From assembly GCF_014268815.2 (NCBI RefSeq), contig NZ_JABWRE020000001.1, forward strand, positions 4,531,001 to 4,595,000: a DNA stretch of 64,000 bases, read 5' to 3'. Positions 9,306 to 18,237 of this stretch are shown piece after piece (position 1 is the stretch's first letter; the number at the start of each line of letters is the position of its first letter). The stretch comes from Pseudomonas urmiensis. Lineage in GTDB: Bacteria > Pseudomonadota > Gammaproteobacteria > Pseudomonadales > Pseudomonadaceae. A model generated the notes under the pieces. It saw only the letters and a list, made by a program, of their open reading frames with translations. It ran no database searches and was not told where the DNA came from. The position numbers and the translations under genes are program-made.

Positions 9306-9749
9306 TCACTCGATCCGCAACTCCTTGCGTACCAGCTCCAGCAACCGAGCTAGATCCACCGGCTTGAGCAAAAAATCCACCACTCCCAGGTGCATCACAT
9401 CCACCGCCTCCTTCACATCGGTGTCGCCCGACACCACGATGATCGACAACGCCGCCCGCTCCGACTCACGAATCTGCCGGATCAACTCCAGGCCATCCTT
9501 TGGCTCCATGCGCAGATCAGTAATCATCAGGCCGATACGTGGCTCTTTCTTGAGTCCCTCTATCGCCGCCTGCGCGCCATCAGCGATAACGCATTCGATC
9601 CCCTTGGTTTTCAAGTAAAGCGCCAACGCCTCACTGTTCAGCGGGTCGTCATCCACTACCAGCACCAACTGCGCTTCAGCCGGGGGTGCAGTCACCATGG
9701 CCAACGCCTCTTTCTCGGCGTCACTCAGGATCTCGTCATGCTCAGCCAT
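9306..9749 (-). CDS. Stand-alone response-regulator receiver protein
   Basis: This 147-aa protein has a ~28-residue acidic N-terminal tail and then one CheY-like receiver domain. Visible features are the acidic pocket VLVVDDDPLNSEAL, the phosphoacceptor aspartate in LMITDLRMEPKDG, the switch region IIVVSGDTD and the lysine in FLLKPVDLA. There is no output domain and no adjacent histidine kinase, so it probably works by protein contact or as a phosphorelay step. The second ATG (9749) is chosen because GACGAG then has a 6-nt spacer; the ATG at 9755 abuts it. It points away from the CBS-domain gene. Confidence 0.85.
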   Translation of the reverse strand: MAEHDEILSDAEKEALAMVTAPPAEAQLVLVVDDDPLNSEALALYLKTKGIECVIADGAQAAIEGLKKEPRIGLMITDLRMEPKDGLELIRQIRESERAALSIIVVSGDTDVKEAVDVMHLGVVDFLLKPVDLARLLELVRKELRIE

Positions 9750-9923
9750 GGTCATCTCGTCAAAAAAATCTCATGCCCCGGATAGGACCGCAAAACCGCC
9801 GCCATGCAGCCTGCCTTTCGTCGGATTCTTGACACGTATCAACGGCCCAATGCCCTCATAGACTTACGTCCAATGGGCACAACCTGGCCGCCAGCCGACC
9901 ATGGGGACCGAGAACAACAAAGT

Positions 9924-9961
9924 CCGATATCACTATATATAGATAGAGATATATAGATCGG
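9924..9961. promoter_or_regulatory. AT-rich dyad upstream of the CBS/nucleotidyltransferase gene
   Basis: CTATATAT (9933-9940) and ATATATAG (9949-9956) are perfect inverted repeats around an 8-nt centre. They are flanked by outer arms CCGAT (9924-9928) and ATCGG (9957-9961). The element ends 20 bp before the start at 9982 and is strikingly AT-rich for this genome. It could be an operator, a promoter core or a leader hairpin. Confidence 0.5.
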
Positions 9962-9981
9962 CATAGCGATGCGGTCAGTTC

Positions 9982-11919
9982 ATGAGTAAAAAGGACGCCT
10001 ACAGCCAGGCTGGCAGAACTGCGGTTCTGCAGAATATCCAAGGCACCCTGCAGTTCCTGCAGCGCTTCCCACCGTTCAACCAGATGGAACACAGCCATCT
10101 GGCCTACCTGGTGGAGCAGTGTCAGCTGCGCTTCCACGCCAGCGGCGAGAGCATCATCAAGCCCGCCGATGGCCCGGTCGAGCACTTCTACATCGTCAAG
10201 CAAGGGCGGGTGGTCGGCGAGCGCCAGCACGTCACCAAGCCTGGGGTGGAGACTACTTTCGAAATTACCAGCGGCGAGTGCTTCCCACTGGCTGCCCTGC
10301 TCGGTGAGCGGGCCACCCGCACTGAACACGTGGCCGGCGAAGACACCTTCTGCCTGCAACTGAACAAGGCCGCGTTCATCCGCCTGTTCTCGATGTCCGA
10401 GGCGTTTCGCGACTTCGCCCTGCGCGGGGTCAGCAGCCTGCTCGATCAGGTCAACCAGCAGGTGCGCCAGCGCGCGGTGGAAACCCTGGGCACCCAATAC
10501 TCGCTGAATACGCCCCTGGGTGAGTTGGCCATGCGCCACCCTGTGGTCTGCACCGCCGACACGCCGTTGCGTGATGCCGTGCGACTGATGCACGACCAGC
10601 AAGTCGGCAGCATCGTCATCATCGACCCACAGCGCTTTCCGATCGGCATCTTCACCCTGCGCGACCTGCGCCAGGTGGTGGCCGATGCCAGCGCTGAGCT
10701 GAGCGCGCCGATCGGGCAGTACATGACCCCAGCGCCGTTCTACCTGGCGCCCGAGGCGAGCGCCTTCGATGCGGCCATGGCCATGACCGAGCGGCACATC
10801 GCCCACGTCTGCCTGGTGGACAACCAGCGCTTGTGTGGGGTGGTCTCCGAGCGCGACCTGTTCTCCCTGCAACGCGTCGACCTGGTGCATCTGGCGCGAA
10901 CGATCCGCCACGCGCCGCGCCTGGAAACGCTGGTATCTCTGCGCGGCGAAATCGGCCAACTGGTCGAACGCATGCTCGCCCATGGCGCCTCCTCGACCCA
11001 GATCACCCAGATCATCACCCTGCTCAACGACCACACGGTATGCCGGGTGATCGAACTGGCCCTGGCCGAGCGCGGCGATCCGGGGGTGGCGTTCAGCTGG
11101 CTGTGCTTTGGCAGCGAAGGCCGCCGCGAACAGACCCTGCACACCGACCAGGACAACGGCATCCTGTTCGAAGCTGCCGACAGCGCCGAAGCCGAGGCGA
11201 TCCGCCAGAAGCTGCTGCCCCTGGCCCAGTACATCAATCAGTGCCTGGCACAATGTGGCTTCAGCCTGTGCAAGGGCAACATCATGGCCGGCAACCCTGA
11301 GCTGTGCCTGTCGCGCAGCGAATGGGCGCGGCGCTTCGCCGGCTTCGTAAGGGAGGCCAGCCCGGAGAACCTGCTGGGCTCGACCATCTACTTCGACCTG
11401 CGCGTGGTCTGGGGCGATGAACAGGCCTGCGAGCAGTTGCGCCAGGGCATGCTTGCGCAGGTTCAGGACAACCGCATCTTCCAGCGCATGATGGCCGAGA
11501 ACGCCCTGCGCCAACGCCCGCCAGTGGGCCGCCTGCGCGAGTTCGTCCTGACGCGCCAGGGCAACGACAAGGCTGCCACCCTCGACCTCAAGGTCCAGGG
11601 CCTGACGCCCTTCGTCGACGGCGCACGGCTGCTGGCCCTGGCCAATGGCATTGGCGCCTGCAACACCCTCGAGCGTCTGCGCCAGCTGGTGGCCAAGGGC
11701 ATCATCGATGAACTCGATGGCGCAGCGTTCGAAGAGGCCTACCACTTCATCCAGCAGACCCGCATGCAGCAGCACCAGCGCCAGAGCCGAGATAACTTGC
11801 CCTACTCCAACCGGGTTGACCCCGACAGCCTCAATCACCTGGACCGACGCATCCTGCGCGAGTCGCTGCGCCAGGCTCAGCGTCTGCAAAGCAGCCTGGC
11901 CCTGCGGTATCAACTATGA
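9982..11919 (+). CDS. cNMP-binding / CBS-pair / DUF294 nucleotidyltransferase-like protein
   Basis: This 645-aa protein has a cyclic-nucleotide-binding-like domain (residues about 20-140), two CBS motifs (about 175-300, e.g. VGSIVIIDPQRFPIGIFTL) and a nucleotidyltransferase-like domain with GSEGRREQTLHTDQDN (about 374-390). A C-terminal DUF294-type helical region follows. The nucleotidyltransferase motif resembles that of GlnD/GlnE-type enzymes, and CBS and cNMP modules usually sense adenine nucleotides. Its stop overlaps the start of the exonuclease gene by 4 nt (ATGA), showing translational coupling. CBS-nucleotidyltransferase next to a DnaQ-like exonuclease is a recurrent pair; the shared function is unknown. 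Confidence 0.88.
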   Translation: MSKKDAYSQAGRTAVLQNIQGTLQFLQRFPPFNQMEHSHLAYLVEQCQLRFHASGESIIKPADGPVEHFYIVKQGRVVGERQHVTKPGVETTFEITSGECFPLAALLGERATRTEHVAGEDTFCLQLNKAAFIRLFSMSEAFRDFALRGVSSLLDQVNQQVRQRAVETLGTQYSLNTPLGELAMRHPVVCTADTPLRDAVRLMHDQQVGSIVIIDPQRFPIGIFTLRDLRQVVADASAELSAPIGQYMTPAPFYLAPEASAFDAAMAMTERHIAHVCLVDNQRLCGVVSERDLFSLQRVDLVHLARTIRHAPRLETLVSLRGEIGQLVERMLAHGASSTQITQIITLLNDHTVCRVIELALAERGDPGVAFSWLCFGSEGRREQTLHTDQDNGILFEAADSAEAEAIRQKLLPLAQYINQCLAQCGFSLCKGNIMAGNPELCLSRSEWARRFAGFVREASPENLLGSTIYFDLRVVWGDEQACEQLRQGMLAQVQDNRIFQRMMAENALRQRPPVGRLREFVLTRQGNDKAATLDLKVQGLTPFVDGARLLALANGIGACNTLERLRQLVAKGIIDELDGAAFEEAYHFIQQTRMQQHQRQSRDNLPYSNRVDPDSLNHLDRRILRESLRQAQRLQSSLALRYQL

Positions 11920-12626
11920 GCCTGTTCGCCTGGTTACGCCCAGCCCTGCCGGCACTGGACGACGACCTGCGCCTGCGTTTGGCCAACCTGGCCAAACCCA
12001 GCGCCCTGAGTGTGCTGTCGCTGCGCGAACAGCGCTGGGTAGTGCTCGACCTGGAAACCAGTGGCCTGAACCTCAACCGCGACCAGGTGTTGTCGATCGG
12101 CGCTGTAGCCATCGAGGATGGCGCGATCGATTTCAGCCAGCAGTTCGAACGTACCCTGCACCGCCCTGCACAGAAGACCACCCCCAGCGTGCTGATCCAT
12201 GGCCTGGGACCAGACGCCCTGGCCGCAGGCTGCGATCCGGCCGGGGCGCTGCTGGACTTGATGGAGTTCATCGGCGACAGCCCGGTGCTGGCCTTCCACG
12301 CCCCCTTCGACCAGCGCATGCTGGCCAGGGCGCTGAAAGACAGCCTCGGCTACCGCCTCCAGCATCCGTTCTTCGACGTCGCTGAGCTGGCGCCAATGCT
12401 CAACCCCGACACGGTGTTGCGCGAAGCCAGCCTGGACGACTGGGTGGCACGCTTCGGCTTGCAGGTCGATGAGCGCCACAACGCCAGCGCTGATGCCCAG
12501 GTCACCGCAGAACTCGCGCTGATCCTGCTCAGCCAGGCCCGCCGTCAGCAGCTCGACAGCCCCTTGCAGCTCAACCTGCGCCTGCAACAGTGGCGCCGGC
12601 GCAAGGCCCACAGTCACGGTTTGTAA
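11916..12626 (+). CDS. DnaQ-like DEDDh 3'-5' exonuclease
   Basis: This 236-aa protein has all three exonuclease motifs: ExoI DLETSGLNLNRDQVLSIGAV (residues about 46-65), ExoII HAPFDQRML (about 128) and ExoIII-type HNASADAQ (about 187), giving the DEDDh active site. It is most like the stand-alone DNA polymerase III epsilon-type exonucleases, not the replicative DnaQ, which lacks this neighbourhood. It overlaps the upstream CBS-domain gene by 4 nt, so both are translated together. Substrate (DNA, RNA or a nucleotide) cannot be told from sequence. Confidence 0.88.
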   Translation: MSLFAWLRPALPALDDDLRLRLANLAKPSALSVLSLREQRWVVLDLETSGLNLNRDQVLSIGAVAIEDGAIDFSQQFERTLHRPAQKTTPSVLIHGLGPDALAAGCDPAGALLDLMEFIGDSPVLAFHAPFDQRMLARALKDSLGYRLQHPFFDVAELAPMLNPDTVLREASLDDWVARFGLQVDERHNASADAQVTAELALILLSQARRQQLDSPLQLNLRLQQWRRRKAHSHGL

Positions 12627-12678
12627 TGGCAATCCGATAAGCGTCGATTGCGCCACGCCCCCCGCCTCTGCAACAATC

Positions 12679-12697
12679 GCGAATAATTATCGTTAGT
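12679..12697 (+). promoter_or_regulatory. Putative Fur box upstream of the sigma factor gene
   Basis: The 19-mer from 12679 (GCGAATAATTATCGTTAGT) agrees with the classical Fur consensus at about 12 of 19 positions and is AT-rich against the background. It lies 28 nt before the TTG start of a FecI-type sigma gene, where iron-loaded Fur normally represses. Confidence 0.6.
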
Positions 12698-12724
12698 TAA
12701 CGCATTGTTTCCGGGGAACGTTTC

Positions 12725-13243
12725 TTGTCGTCTGCGCAGAGCCCACACGCCGAGCTGGTCGGAGCGCTGTATCGCGATCATCGCAGCTGGCTGCTGGCCT
12801 GGCTGCAACGCAGCACCGCCTGCCGTCAACGCGCCGAAGACCTGAGCCAGGACACCTTCGTGCGCCTGCTCGGCCGCGATCAGCTAAGCACTCCGCGTGA
12901 GCCACGTGCATTTCTGGTGGCAGTGGCCAAGGGCCTGTTGTTCGACCACTTTCGCCGCGCCGCGTTGGAGCAGGCCTACCTGGCCGAGCTGTCGCTGATG
13001 CCCGAGGCCGAACACCCTTCCCCGGAAATCCAACACCTGATTCTTGAAGACCTCAAGGCCATCGACCGACTGCTCAGCAAGCTGTCGAGCAAGGCTCGCG
13101 CCGCGTTCCTGCACAACCGCCTCGATGGCATGGGCCATGCCGAGATTGCCGAGCGCCTGGGAGTTTCGGTCTCGCGGGTACGCCAGTACCTGGCCCAAGG
13201 CCTGCGCCAATGCTACATCGCCCTGTACGGGGAGCCGACGTGA
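12725..13243 (+). CDS. FecI-type ECF sigma factor for iron uptake
   Basis: The 172-aa product has sigma region 2 (residues about 8-75, with RAEDLSQDTFVRLL) and region 4 (about 110-165, with HAEIAERLGVSVSRVRQYL), and no other domains, as in FecI/PvdS-type sigma factors. It should direct RNA polymerase to the downstream receptor gene after a surface signal. A TTG start at 12725 is assigned because GGGGAA lies about 8 nt upstream and no suitable ATG exists. Its stop overlaps the GTG start of the FecR-like gene. A Fur-like box sits just upstream. Confidence 0.92.
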   Translation: MSSAQSPHAELVGALYRDHRSWLLAWLQRSTACRQRAEDLSQDTFVRLLGRDQLSTPREPRAFLVAVAKGLLFDHFRRAALEQAYLAELSLMPEAEHPSPEIQHLILEDLKAIDRLLSKLSSKARAAFLHNRLDGMGHAEIAERLGVSVSRVRQYLAQGLRQCYIALYGEPT

Positions 13244-14196
13244 GCGCCGCACCGGTTTCGAACCAGGTGCTGGACGCCGCAATCGCTTGGAAGCTGTGCC
13301 TGGACGAAGGCTGCGGTTCGCCCGATGAGCGCAGCGAATTCATCCGCTGGCATGCCGCCAGCGAAGAGCACGCCCGCGCCTGGCGCCAGCTAGGCATGCT
13401 CGACCAGCGTGTCAGCGCCGCGGCTGGGCCTGCGCGTAAAGCCCTGCTGCAGTCACGGGTCAGCCTGCGCCGACGGGTTGGCAAGCTGGGCGGCGGCTTG
13501 GCAGGGATGCTGCTGGTCGGCGCGCTGCTGTTGCAAATCGGCGCGCCGTCACTGTCGCCCGGCTACTGGCTGGCAGACCAGCGCACCGCTACCGGCGAAC
13601 TGCGCACCCTGCGCCTGGAAGACGGCACCCTGCTGAGCCTCAATACCCACACCGCAGTGGATATCGATTTTGAGGGTGACGAACGGCTGATCGTCTTGCA
13701 TCAGGGCGAGATTTCCGTAGAAACCGGCCATCAGGACCTGCGGCCATTGATGGTGCGCACCGACGATGGTCGGCTGCGGCCCCTCGGCACGCGCTTTTTG
13801 GTCAAGCGTGAACAACACGGCACGCGCCTTGAGGTGTTGCAGTCGCAGGTGGCGGCGATGCCGTCGAACAGTGGCGATGAGCGAGTTTTGCGCGAAGGTC
13901 AGCAGGTGCTGATGAATGCCAATGGCCTGGGCCAGATCAGCCCAGTGGCCGCTGGGGCCGATGCCTGGACCCGCGGCATGCTGGTGGTGGACAACGTGCG
14001 TCTGGGCGACCTGGTCGCCGAGCTTGGCCGCTATCGCAGCGGGCACTTGGGTGTAGCCGATGAAGTGGCCAACCTGCGCGTGACCGGCAGCTTCCCCTTG
14101 ACCGACATCGACCTGGCGCTGGCCTCGTTGCTGCCGGCGCTGCCGGTCAAGGTCGAGCGGCATACGCCCTGGTGGGTGACGGTGGTTGCCAAGTAA
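13240..14196 (+). CDS. FecR-type anti-sigma factor / signal transducer
   Basis: The 318-aa protein matches the FecR family: an N-terminal cytoplasmic DUF4880-like region (residues about 10-65, LCLDEGCGSPDERSEFIRWH), one membrane helix (about 85-103, GLAGMLLVGALLLQIG), then a periplasmic FecR domain (about 115-215) and a C-terminal signal-receiving part (VVDNVRLGDLVAELGRY). It holds the sigma factor inactive until the receptor's STN domain signals. The GTG start at 13240 overlaps the sigma stop (GTGA), with GGGGAG before it. Confidence 0.92.
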   Translation: MSAAPVSNQVLDAAIAWKLCLDEGCGSPDERSEFIRWHAASEEHARAWRQLGMLDQRVSAAAGPARKALLQSRVSLRRRVGKLGGGLAGMLLVGALLLQIGAPSLSPGYWLADQRTATGELRTLRLEDGTLLSLNTHTAVDIDFEGDERLIVLHQGEISVETGHQDLRPLMVRTDDGRLRPLGTRFLVKREQHGTRLEVLQSQVAAMPSNSGDERVLREGQQVLMNANGLGQISPVAAGADAWTRGMLVVDNVRLGDLVAELGRYRSGHLGVADEVANLRVTGSFPLTDIDLALASLLPALPVKVERHTPWWVTVVAK

Positions 14197-14622
14197 CGGT
14201 GGCACGCCCCGCAACGGATTTGCCTGGTAGTGGGCGACATGTGCGCGAGCTACGTGGGAGCGGGCTGCATGCACGAACTGCGTGAGCTGGCTGCGCGGGA
14301 CTGGCCGCGTGGGAACTGCCTGCGGCGGATCGAGCTGCGTGGATCGAGCTGCGTGGGAGCGGGCTTGCCCCGCGATAGCGTCAGATCGCTATGTGCGGGG
14401 GCTCATGCCGACGCTATCGCGGGGCAAGCCCGCTCCCACGTGGCAAGCTCACGCAAACATTCATGCAGCCCACTCCACGCAGCCAGTTCCCACGCAGCCA
14501 GCGCCTTGCGCGTTTGTACACCTGGCAGATTGACCAAAAAATAATTTCGACAGCCCCCTGTCACTTTTCAAATCTCGTTCGGCAAGGAAGCAGTTAGCAC
14601 TTATCCGTCGAGGAGCCGCTGC
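14197..14622. repeat. Repeat-rich gap between the FecR-type gene and the receptor gene
   Basis: This 426-bp gap has no gene but several layered repeats: a REP pair at its centre, an outer imperfect inverted copy (about 14251-14292 against 14443-14480, sharing GGGCTGCATG and GCGTGAGCT), and a perfect 14-bp tandem repeat GGATCGAGCTGCGT at 14327-14354. TGGGAACTG at 14310-14318 has an inverted partner near 14484-14492. The last ~50 bp before the receptor must hold its sigma-dependent promoter; GAGGAG at 14610-14615 is the ribosome-binding site. Confidence 0.7.
14352..14440. repeat. Paired REP element with extended arms
   Basis: Two inverted REP copies, 14352-14380 and 14412-14440, match over 29 bases including a CGCTA extension on the inner side. 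This is one of the longest-armed pairs in the window and forms the core of the larger repeat region. Confidence 0.92.
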
Positions 14623-17070
14623 ATGTCCCGTGCTGTTGATTGTTTCCTGCGCCCCAGCCTGATGGCTCTGGCCATCGCCCTGGCCGCGCCGTTTGCCAGC
14701 CCTGCCGTTTACGCCGCCGAGCAGTCCGTGCGCGCCTATGATCTGCCTAGCGCGCCACTGGCGACCACGCTGAACCAGATCGCCAGCCAAGCCGGCATCG
14801 CCCTGGCCATTGATCCGGCGATCGTCAGCGGCCGCACCTCGGCCCCGGTCAGCGGCCAATATGACGCCCTCGGCGCCCTGCAAGCGGCCCTGCGTGGCAG
14901 CGGCCTGCAACTGCAACAGAGCAGCGTCGGCAGCTATAGCCTGGTTGCCACCCCAGACGGCAGCCTGGCGCTGCCGGAAACCGCGATCAACGCCAACAGC
15001 GACTATGAAAGCGCCTGGGGTGCATCCAGCGGCTACGTAGCCACTCGCACCGCCGCGGGCAGCAAGACCGATACGCCAATCGTCGAGGCGCCACGCTCGA
15101 TGAGCGTGATTACCCGCCAGCAACTGGACGATCGTCAGGTACTCAACCTCAACGACGCCCTGCGCTACACCGCTGGCGTGCAGAGCAGCGGCTACGGCTC
15201 CGACTCGCGTGCCGACTGGCTGCGCGTGCGCGGTTTCGACCCAACCCAGTTCCTCGACGGCCTGCCGCTGCCCAAGGGTTCGTTCTCCAACCCCAAGGTC
15301 GAGCCGTGGAACCTTGAACGCATCACTGTGCTGCGTGGTCCAGCCTCGTCGGTGTATGGCCAGACCCCGCCAGGCGGCATGCTCGACATGGTCAGCCGCC
15401 GCCCGCAGGCCGAGAGCGTCAACCAGATCGAAGCCCAGGTCGGCAGCAACGAACACAAGCAAATCAACTTCGACAGCACTGGCAAGATCGACGACGAAGG
15501 CCGCTTTCTGTATCGCGTCAGCGGTGTAGTGCGCGACAGCAACTCGCCCATCGACCACATTCCCGACAAGCGCTATAACCTCGCGCCGAGCCTGACCTGG
15601 AACATCGATGAAGACACCAAGCTGACCTTCATCTCCCAGTACACCCGCGACGATACCGGCATCACTGGCCAGTTCCTGCCCCTACAGGGCACCAAGCTGG
15701 ACTCTCCAGCCGGCAAGATCTCCCATCACAAGAACCTCGGCGAACCGGACTGGGATTTCTACGACCGCACCTACTACGCCCTGGGCTATGCCTTCGAGCA
15801 CCGTCTGAACGACACCTGGCAGTTCCGCCAGAACCTGCGCTATACCAAGAGCGACCTGGCGTTCCAGGCCGTCAACGTGGGCACCATCAACACGGTCGAC
15901 GCCGATGGCAACGTCAACCGCGAGGCGGGCATCGTCAACGAAGACATCAGCCAGTTCGCCGTGGACAATAATTTCCAGGCCGACTTCCAGACCGGCGCCA
16001 TCAGCCACACCCTGTTGCTGGGCCTGGATCACCAACGTTCGAACACCAACTACCAGTGGCTGTATGGCGGCTCGTACGTGTATGACAGCAATGGCAACGT
16101 GATTGGCAACAATGTGCCGCCAATCAACGTCGGCAACCCGGTGTATGGCGGCGACATGTCCAATGTCAGCTACTTCGCCCTGCAGGACTTCAGCCAGAAA
16201 ACCCGCCAGACCGGCGTCTACATCCAGGACCAGATGGCCTTGGACAACTGGCGCCTGACCCTCGGCGGACGTGAAGACTGGGTGCACACCGGCACCGTGT
16301 TCCACAACAAGGCCGATGCCACCAGCACCCAACGCGACAAGGCCTTCAGCGGTAACGTAGGGCTGAGTTATGTATTCGACAACGGCATCACTCCGTACAT
16401 CTCCTACACCGAGTCGTTCCAGCCGGCGATGGGCGCCAACGTCGATTCGGCGCAATCGTTCGACCCGACCGAAGGCCGTCAGTACGAAGTGGGCGTGAAG
16501 TACCAGCCTGTCGGCAGTCAGACCTTGCTCACCGCAGCGGTGTATGACCTGACCCAGGAAAACGTGCGCGTTACCGAAGGCAGCATTACCCGCCAGGTCG
16601 GCGAGTTGCAGGTGCGCGGCCTGGAGCTGGAAGCCTCCACCCAGCTGACCGACAACCTCAAGGCGATTGCCTCCTACACCTACACCGACACCGAGATCAC
16701 CAAGGGGCTGGCGAGCGAGAAGGGCAACCGCATGGCGTTGATCCCGCGCAACCAGGCAACCCTGTGGGCCGACTACACCTGGCACAGCGGCCCGCTTGAC
16801 GGCTTCGGCATTGGTGGCGGCGTGCGCTACGTGGGCGATACCTATGGCAACACTGCCAATACCGAGATCGCCCACGTCAGCTCGTACACCGTCTACGATG
16901 CCTCGGTGCATTACGACCTCGGCCGCCTGGACAACAGCATGAAAGGCCTGAGCGTGGCGGTTGAGGCGAAGAACCTGTTCAACAAGGACTACCTGTCCAA
17001 CTGCGATGGCTACTGGTGCTACTACGGCGACGAGCGCAATGTGGTGGCCAGCGTTAACTACAAGTTCTGA
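14623..17070 (+). CDS. TonB-dependent siderophore receptor with STN signalling domain
   Basis: This 815-aa outer-membrane receptor has a signal peptide (residues 1-31, ending VYAAEQ), an STN domain for surface signalling (about 38-110, YDLPSAPLATTLNQIASQAG), a plug (about 140-270, with VEAPRSMSVITRQQL and RVRGFDPTQFLDGLPLP) and a 22-strand barrel ending in aromatic VNYKF. The STN domain plus the upstream sigma/anti-sigma pair means transport and signalling are coupled. From the neighbourhood (PepSY reductase-like gene) a hydroxamate siderophore such as ferrichrome or ferrioxamine is likely, but the ligand is not proven. A GAGGAG ribosome-binding site supports the start. Confidence 0.92.
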   Translation: MSRAVDCFLRPSLMALAIALAAPFASPAVYAAEQSVRAYDLPSAPLATTLNQIASQAGIALAIDPAIVSGRTSAPVSGQYDALGALQAALRGSGLQLQQSSVGSYSLVATPDGSLALPETAINANSDYESAWGASSGYVATRTAAGSKTDTPIVEAPRSMSVITRQQLDDRQVLNLNDALRYTAGVQSSGYGSDSRADWLRVRGFDPTQFLDGLPLPKGSFSNPKVEPWNLERITVLRGPASSVYGQTPPGGMLDMVSRRPQAESVNQIEAQVGSNEHKQINFDSTGKIDDEGRFLYRVSGVVRDSNSPIDHIPDKRYNLAPSLTWNIDEDTKLTFISQYTRDDTGITGQFLPLQGTKLDSPAGKISHHKNLGEPDWDFYDRTYYALGYAFEHRLNDTWQFRQNLRYTKSDLAFQAVNVGTINTVDADGNVNREAGIVNEDISQFAVDNNFQADFQTGAISHTLLLGLDHQRSNTNYQWLYGGSYVYDSNGNVIGNNVPPINVGNPVYGGDMSNVSYFALQDFSQKTRQTGVYIQDQMALDNWRLTLGGREDWVHTGTVFHNKADATSTQRDKAFSGNVGLSYVFDNGITPYISYTESFQPAMGANVDSAQSFDPTEGRQYEVGVKYQPVGSQTLLTAAVYDLTQENVRVTEGSITRQVGELQVRGLELEASTQLTDNLKAIASYTYTDTEITKGLASEKGNRMALIPRNQATLWADYTWHSGPLDGFGIGGGVRYVGDTYGNTANTEIAHVSSYTVYDASVHYDLGRLDNSMKGLSVAVEAKNLFNKDYLSNCDGYWCYYGDERNVVASVNYKF

Positions 17071-17078
17071 GCCATGCA

Positions 17079-17097
17079 GGGGCCGCTTTGCGGCCCC
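17079..17097 (+). terminator. 8-bp hairpin after the receptor gene
   Basis: GGGGCCGC (17079-17086) and GCGGCCCC (17090-17097) form a perfect stem with a TTT loop, starting 9 nt after the receptor stop. There is no T-tract. It could reduce read-through into the PepSY gene or set different mRNA levels. Confidence 0.5.
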
Positions 17098-17124
17098 AAA
17101 GCAGGCGACACAAGAGCCCCCGTG

Positions 17125-18237
17125 ATGAAAAGCCAAACCATCCGCCGCTGGTCCGCGATCCACACCTGGAGCAGCCTGATCTGTACGCTGTTCTTGCTGT
17201 TGCTGGCACTCACCGGCCTGCCACTGATCTTCCACCACGAGCTGGAACACCTGCTCGGCGATGCCCCTGAGCTGCGGCAAATGCCCGCCGACACCCCGCA
17301 CCTTGATCTACAGCAGTTGGTGCTCAAAGCCGAGCAACATCGTCCCGGCGAGGTCATGCAGTATTTCGGCTATGACGAGGACGAGCCCAACGGCGTGATC
17401 GCCATCACCGCCGCCAGCGCGGGCAGCGACCCTAACGACTCGCATACCTTCATGCTCGACGCCCGTACCGGCGAGGCGGTTGCCATGCCTGCGGCCAATG
17501 GCGGCTTGATGATGACCCTGCTGCGCCTGCACGTGGACATGTTCGCCGGCCTGCCCGGCAAACTCTGGCTAGCGTTCATGGGCGTGCTGTTCGTCTTGGC
17601 GATCATCTCCGGCACCGTGCTCTACGCGCCCTTCATGCGCCGCCTGGAGTTCGCCACGGTGCGCCGCGACAAGTCACGCCGGCTGCGTTGGCTCGACCTG
17701 CATAACCTGATCGGCGTGGTCACCCTGACCTGGGCGCTGGTGGTCGGCGTCACCGGCGTGATCAGCGCCTGCGCCGACCTGGTGATCGCTGCCTGGCGCA
17801 ACGAAAGTTTGACGGCCCTGGTCGCGCCCTACCGCGATGCGCCAGCGCTGACAGAACGAGCCCCCGCCAGTCGCCTGCTGGAAATCGCCGAACACGCAGC
17901 GCCTGGCATGCACCCCGACTTCATTGCCTTTCCCGGCACGCGCTTCTCCAGTGAGCACCACTATGCGGTGTTCATGAAAGGTGCCAGCCACCTGACCTCG
18001 CACCTGTTCACACCAGTACTGATCGACGCCAAGACCCTTGAGGTCACCGCAGTCGGCGACCGACCGTGGTACATGGACGCCCTCGGTCTGTCGCAGCCAC
18101 TGCACTTTGGCGACTATGGCGGACGACCGATGCAAATCCTCTGGGCGCTGCTCGATGTCCTGACCATCATCGTACTCGGCAGCGGCCTGTACCTGTGGCT
18201 CGCCAAGCAGCGCAAACCCCGTGAGGCCAAGGCATGA
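17125..18237 (+). CDS. PepSY-associated TM protein, FoxB-like siderophore reductase candidate
   Basis: This 370-aa inner-membrane protein has four clear helices (residues about 14-36, 152-176, 195-222 and 340-362) with a large periplasmic PepSY-type loop. Histidines lie at membrane edges (AIHTW, FHHELEH, LRLHVD, DLHNL), as in haem-binding members. P. aeruginosa FoxB, encoded next to the ferrioxamine receptor FoxA, has this architecture and is proposed to reduce siderophore iron; the same gene order here supports that role. The ATG at 17125 is chosen over the in-frame ATG at 17074, which would overlap the hairpin. Its stop overlaps the next small gene by 4 nt. Confidence 0.82.
   Translation: MKSQTIRRWSAIHTWSSLICTLFLLLLALTGLPLIFHHELEHLLGDAPELRQMPADTPHLDLQQLVLKAEQHRPGEVMQYFGYDEDEPNGVIAITAASAGSDPNDSHTFMLDARTGEAVAMPAANGGLMMTLLRLHVDMFAGLPGKLWLAFMGVLFVLAIISGTVLYAPFMRRLEFATVRRDKSRRLRWLDLHNLIGVVTLTWALVVGVTGVISACADLVIAAWRNESLTALVAPYRDAPALTERAPASRLLEIAEHAAPGMHPDFIAFPGTRFSSEHHYAVFMKGASHLTSHLFTPVLIDAKTLEVTAVGDRPWYMDALGLSQPLHFGDYGGRPMQILWALLDVLTIIVLGSGLYLWLAKQRKPREAKA

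Noticed and set aside
14352..14440. CRISPR or IR of an insertion sequence
   Set aside because: The repeats are inverted REP pairs with no spacers, no cas genes, no transposase and no target-site duplication.
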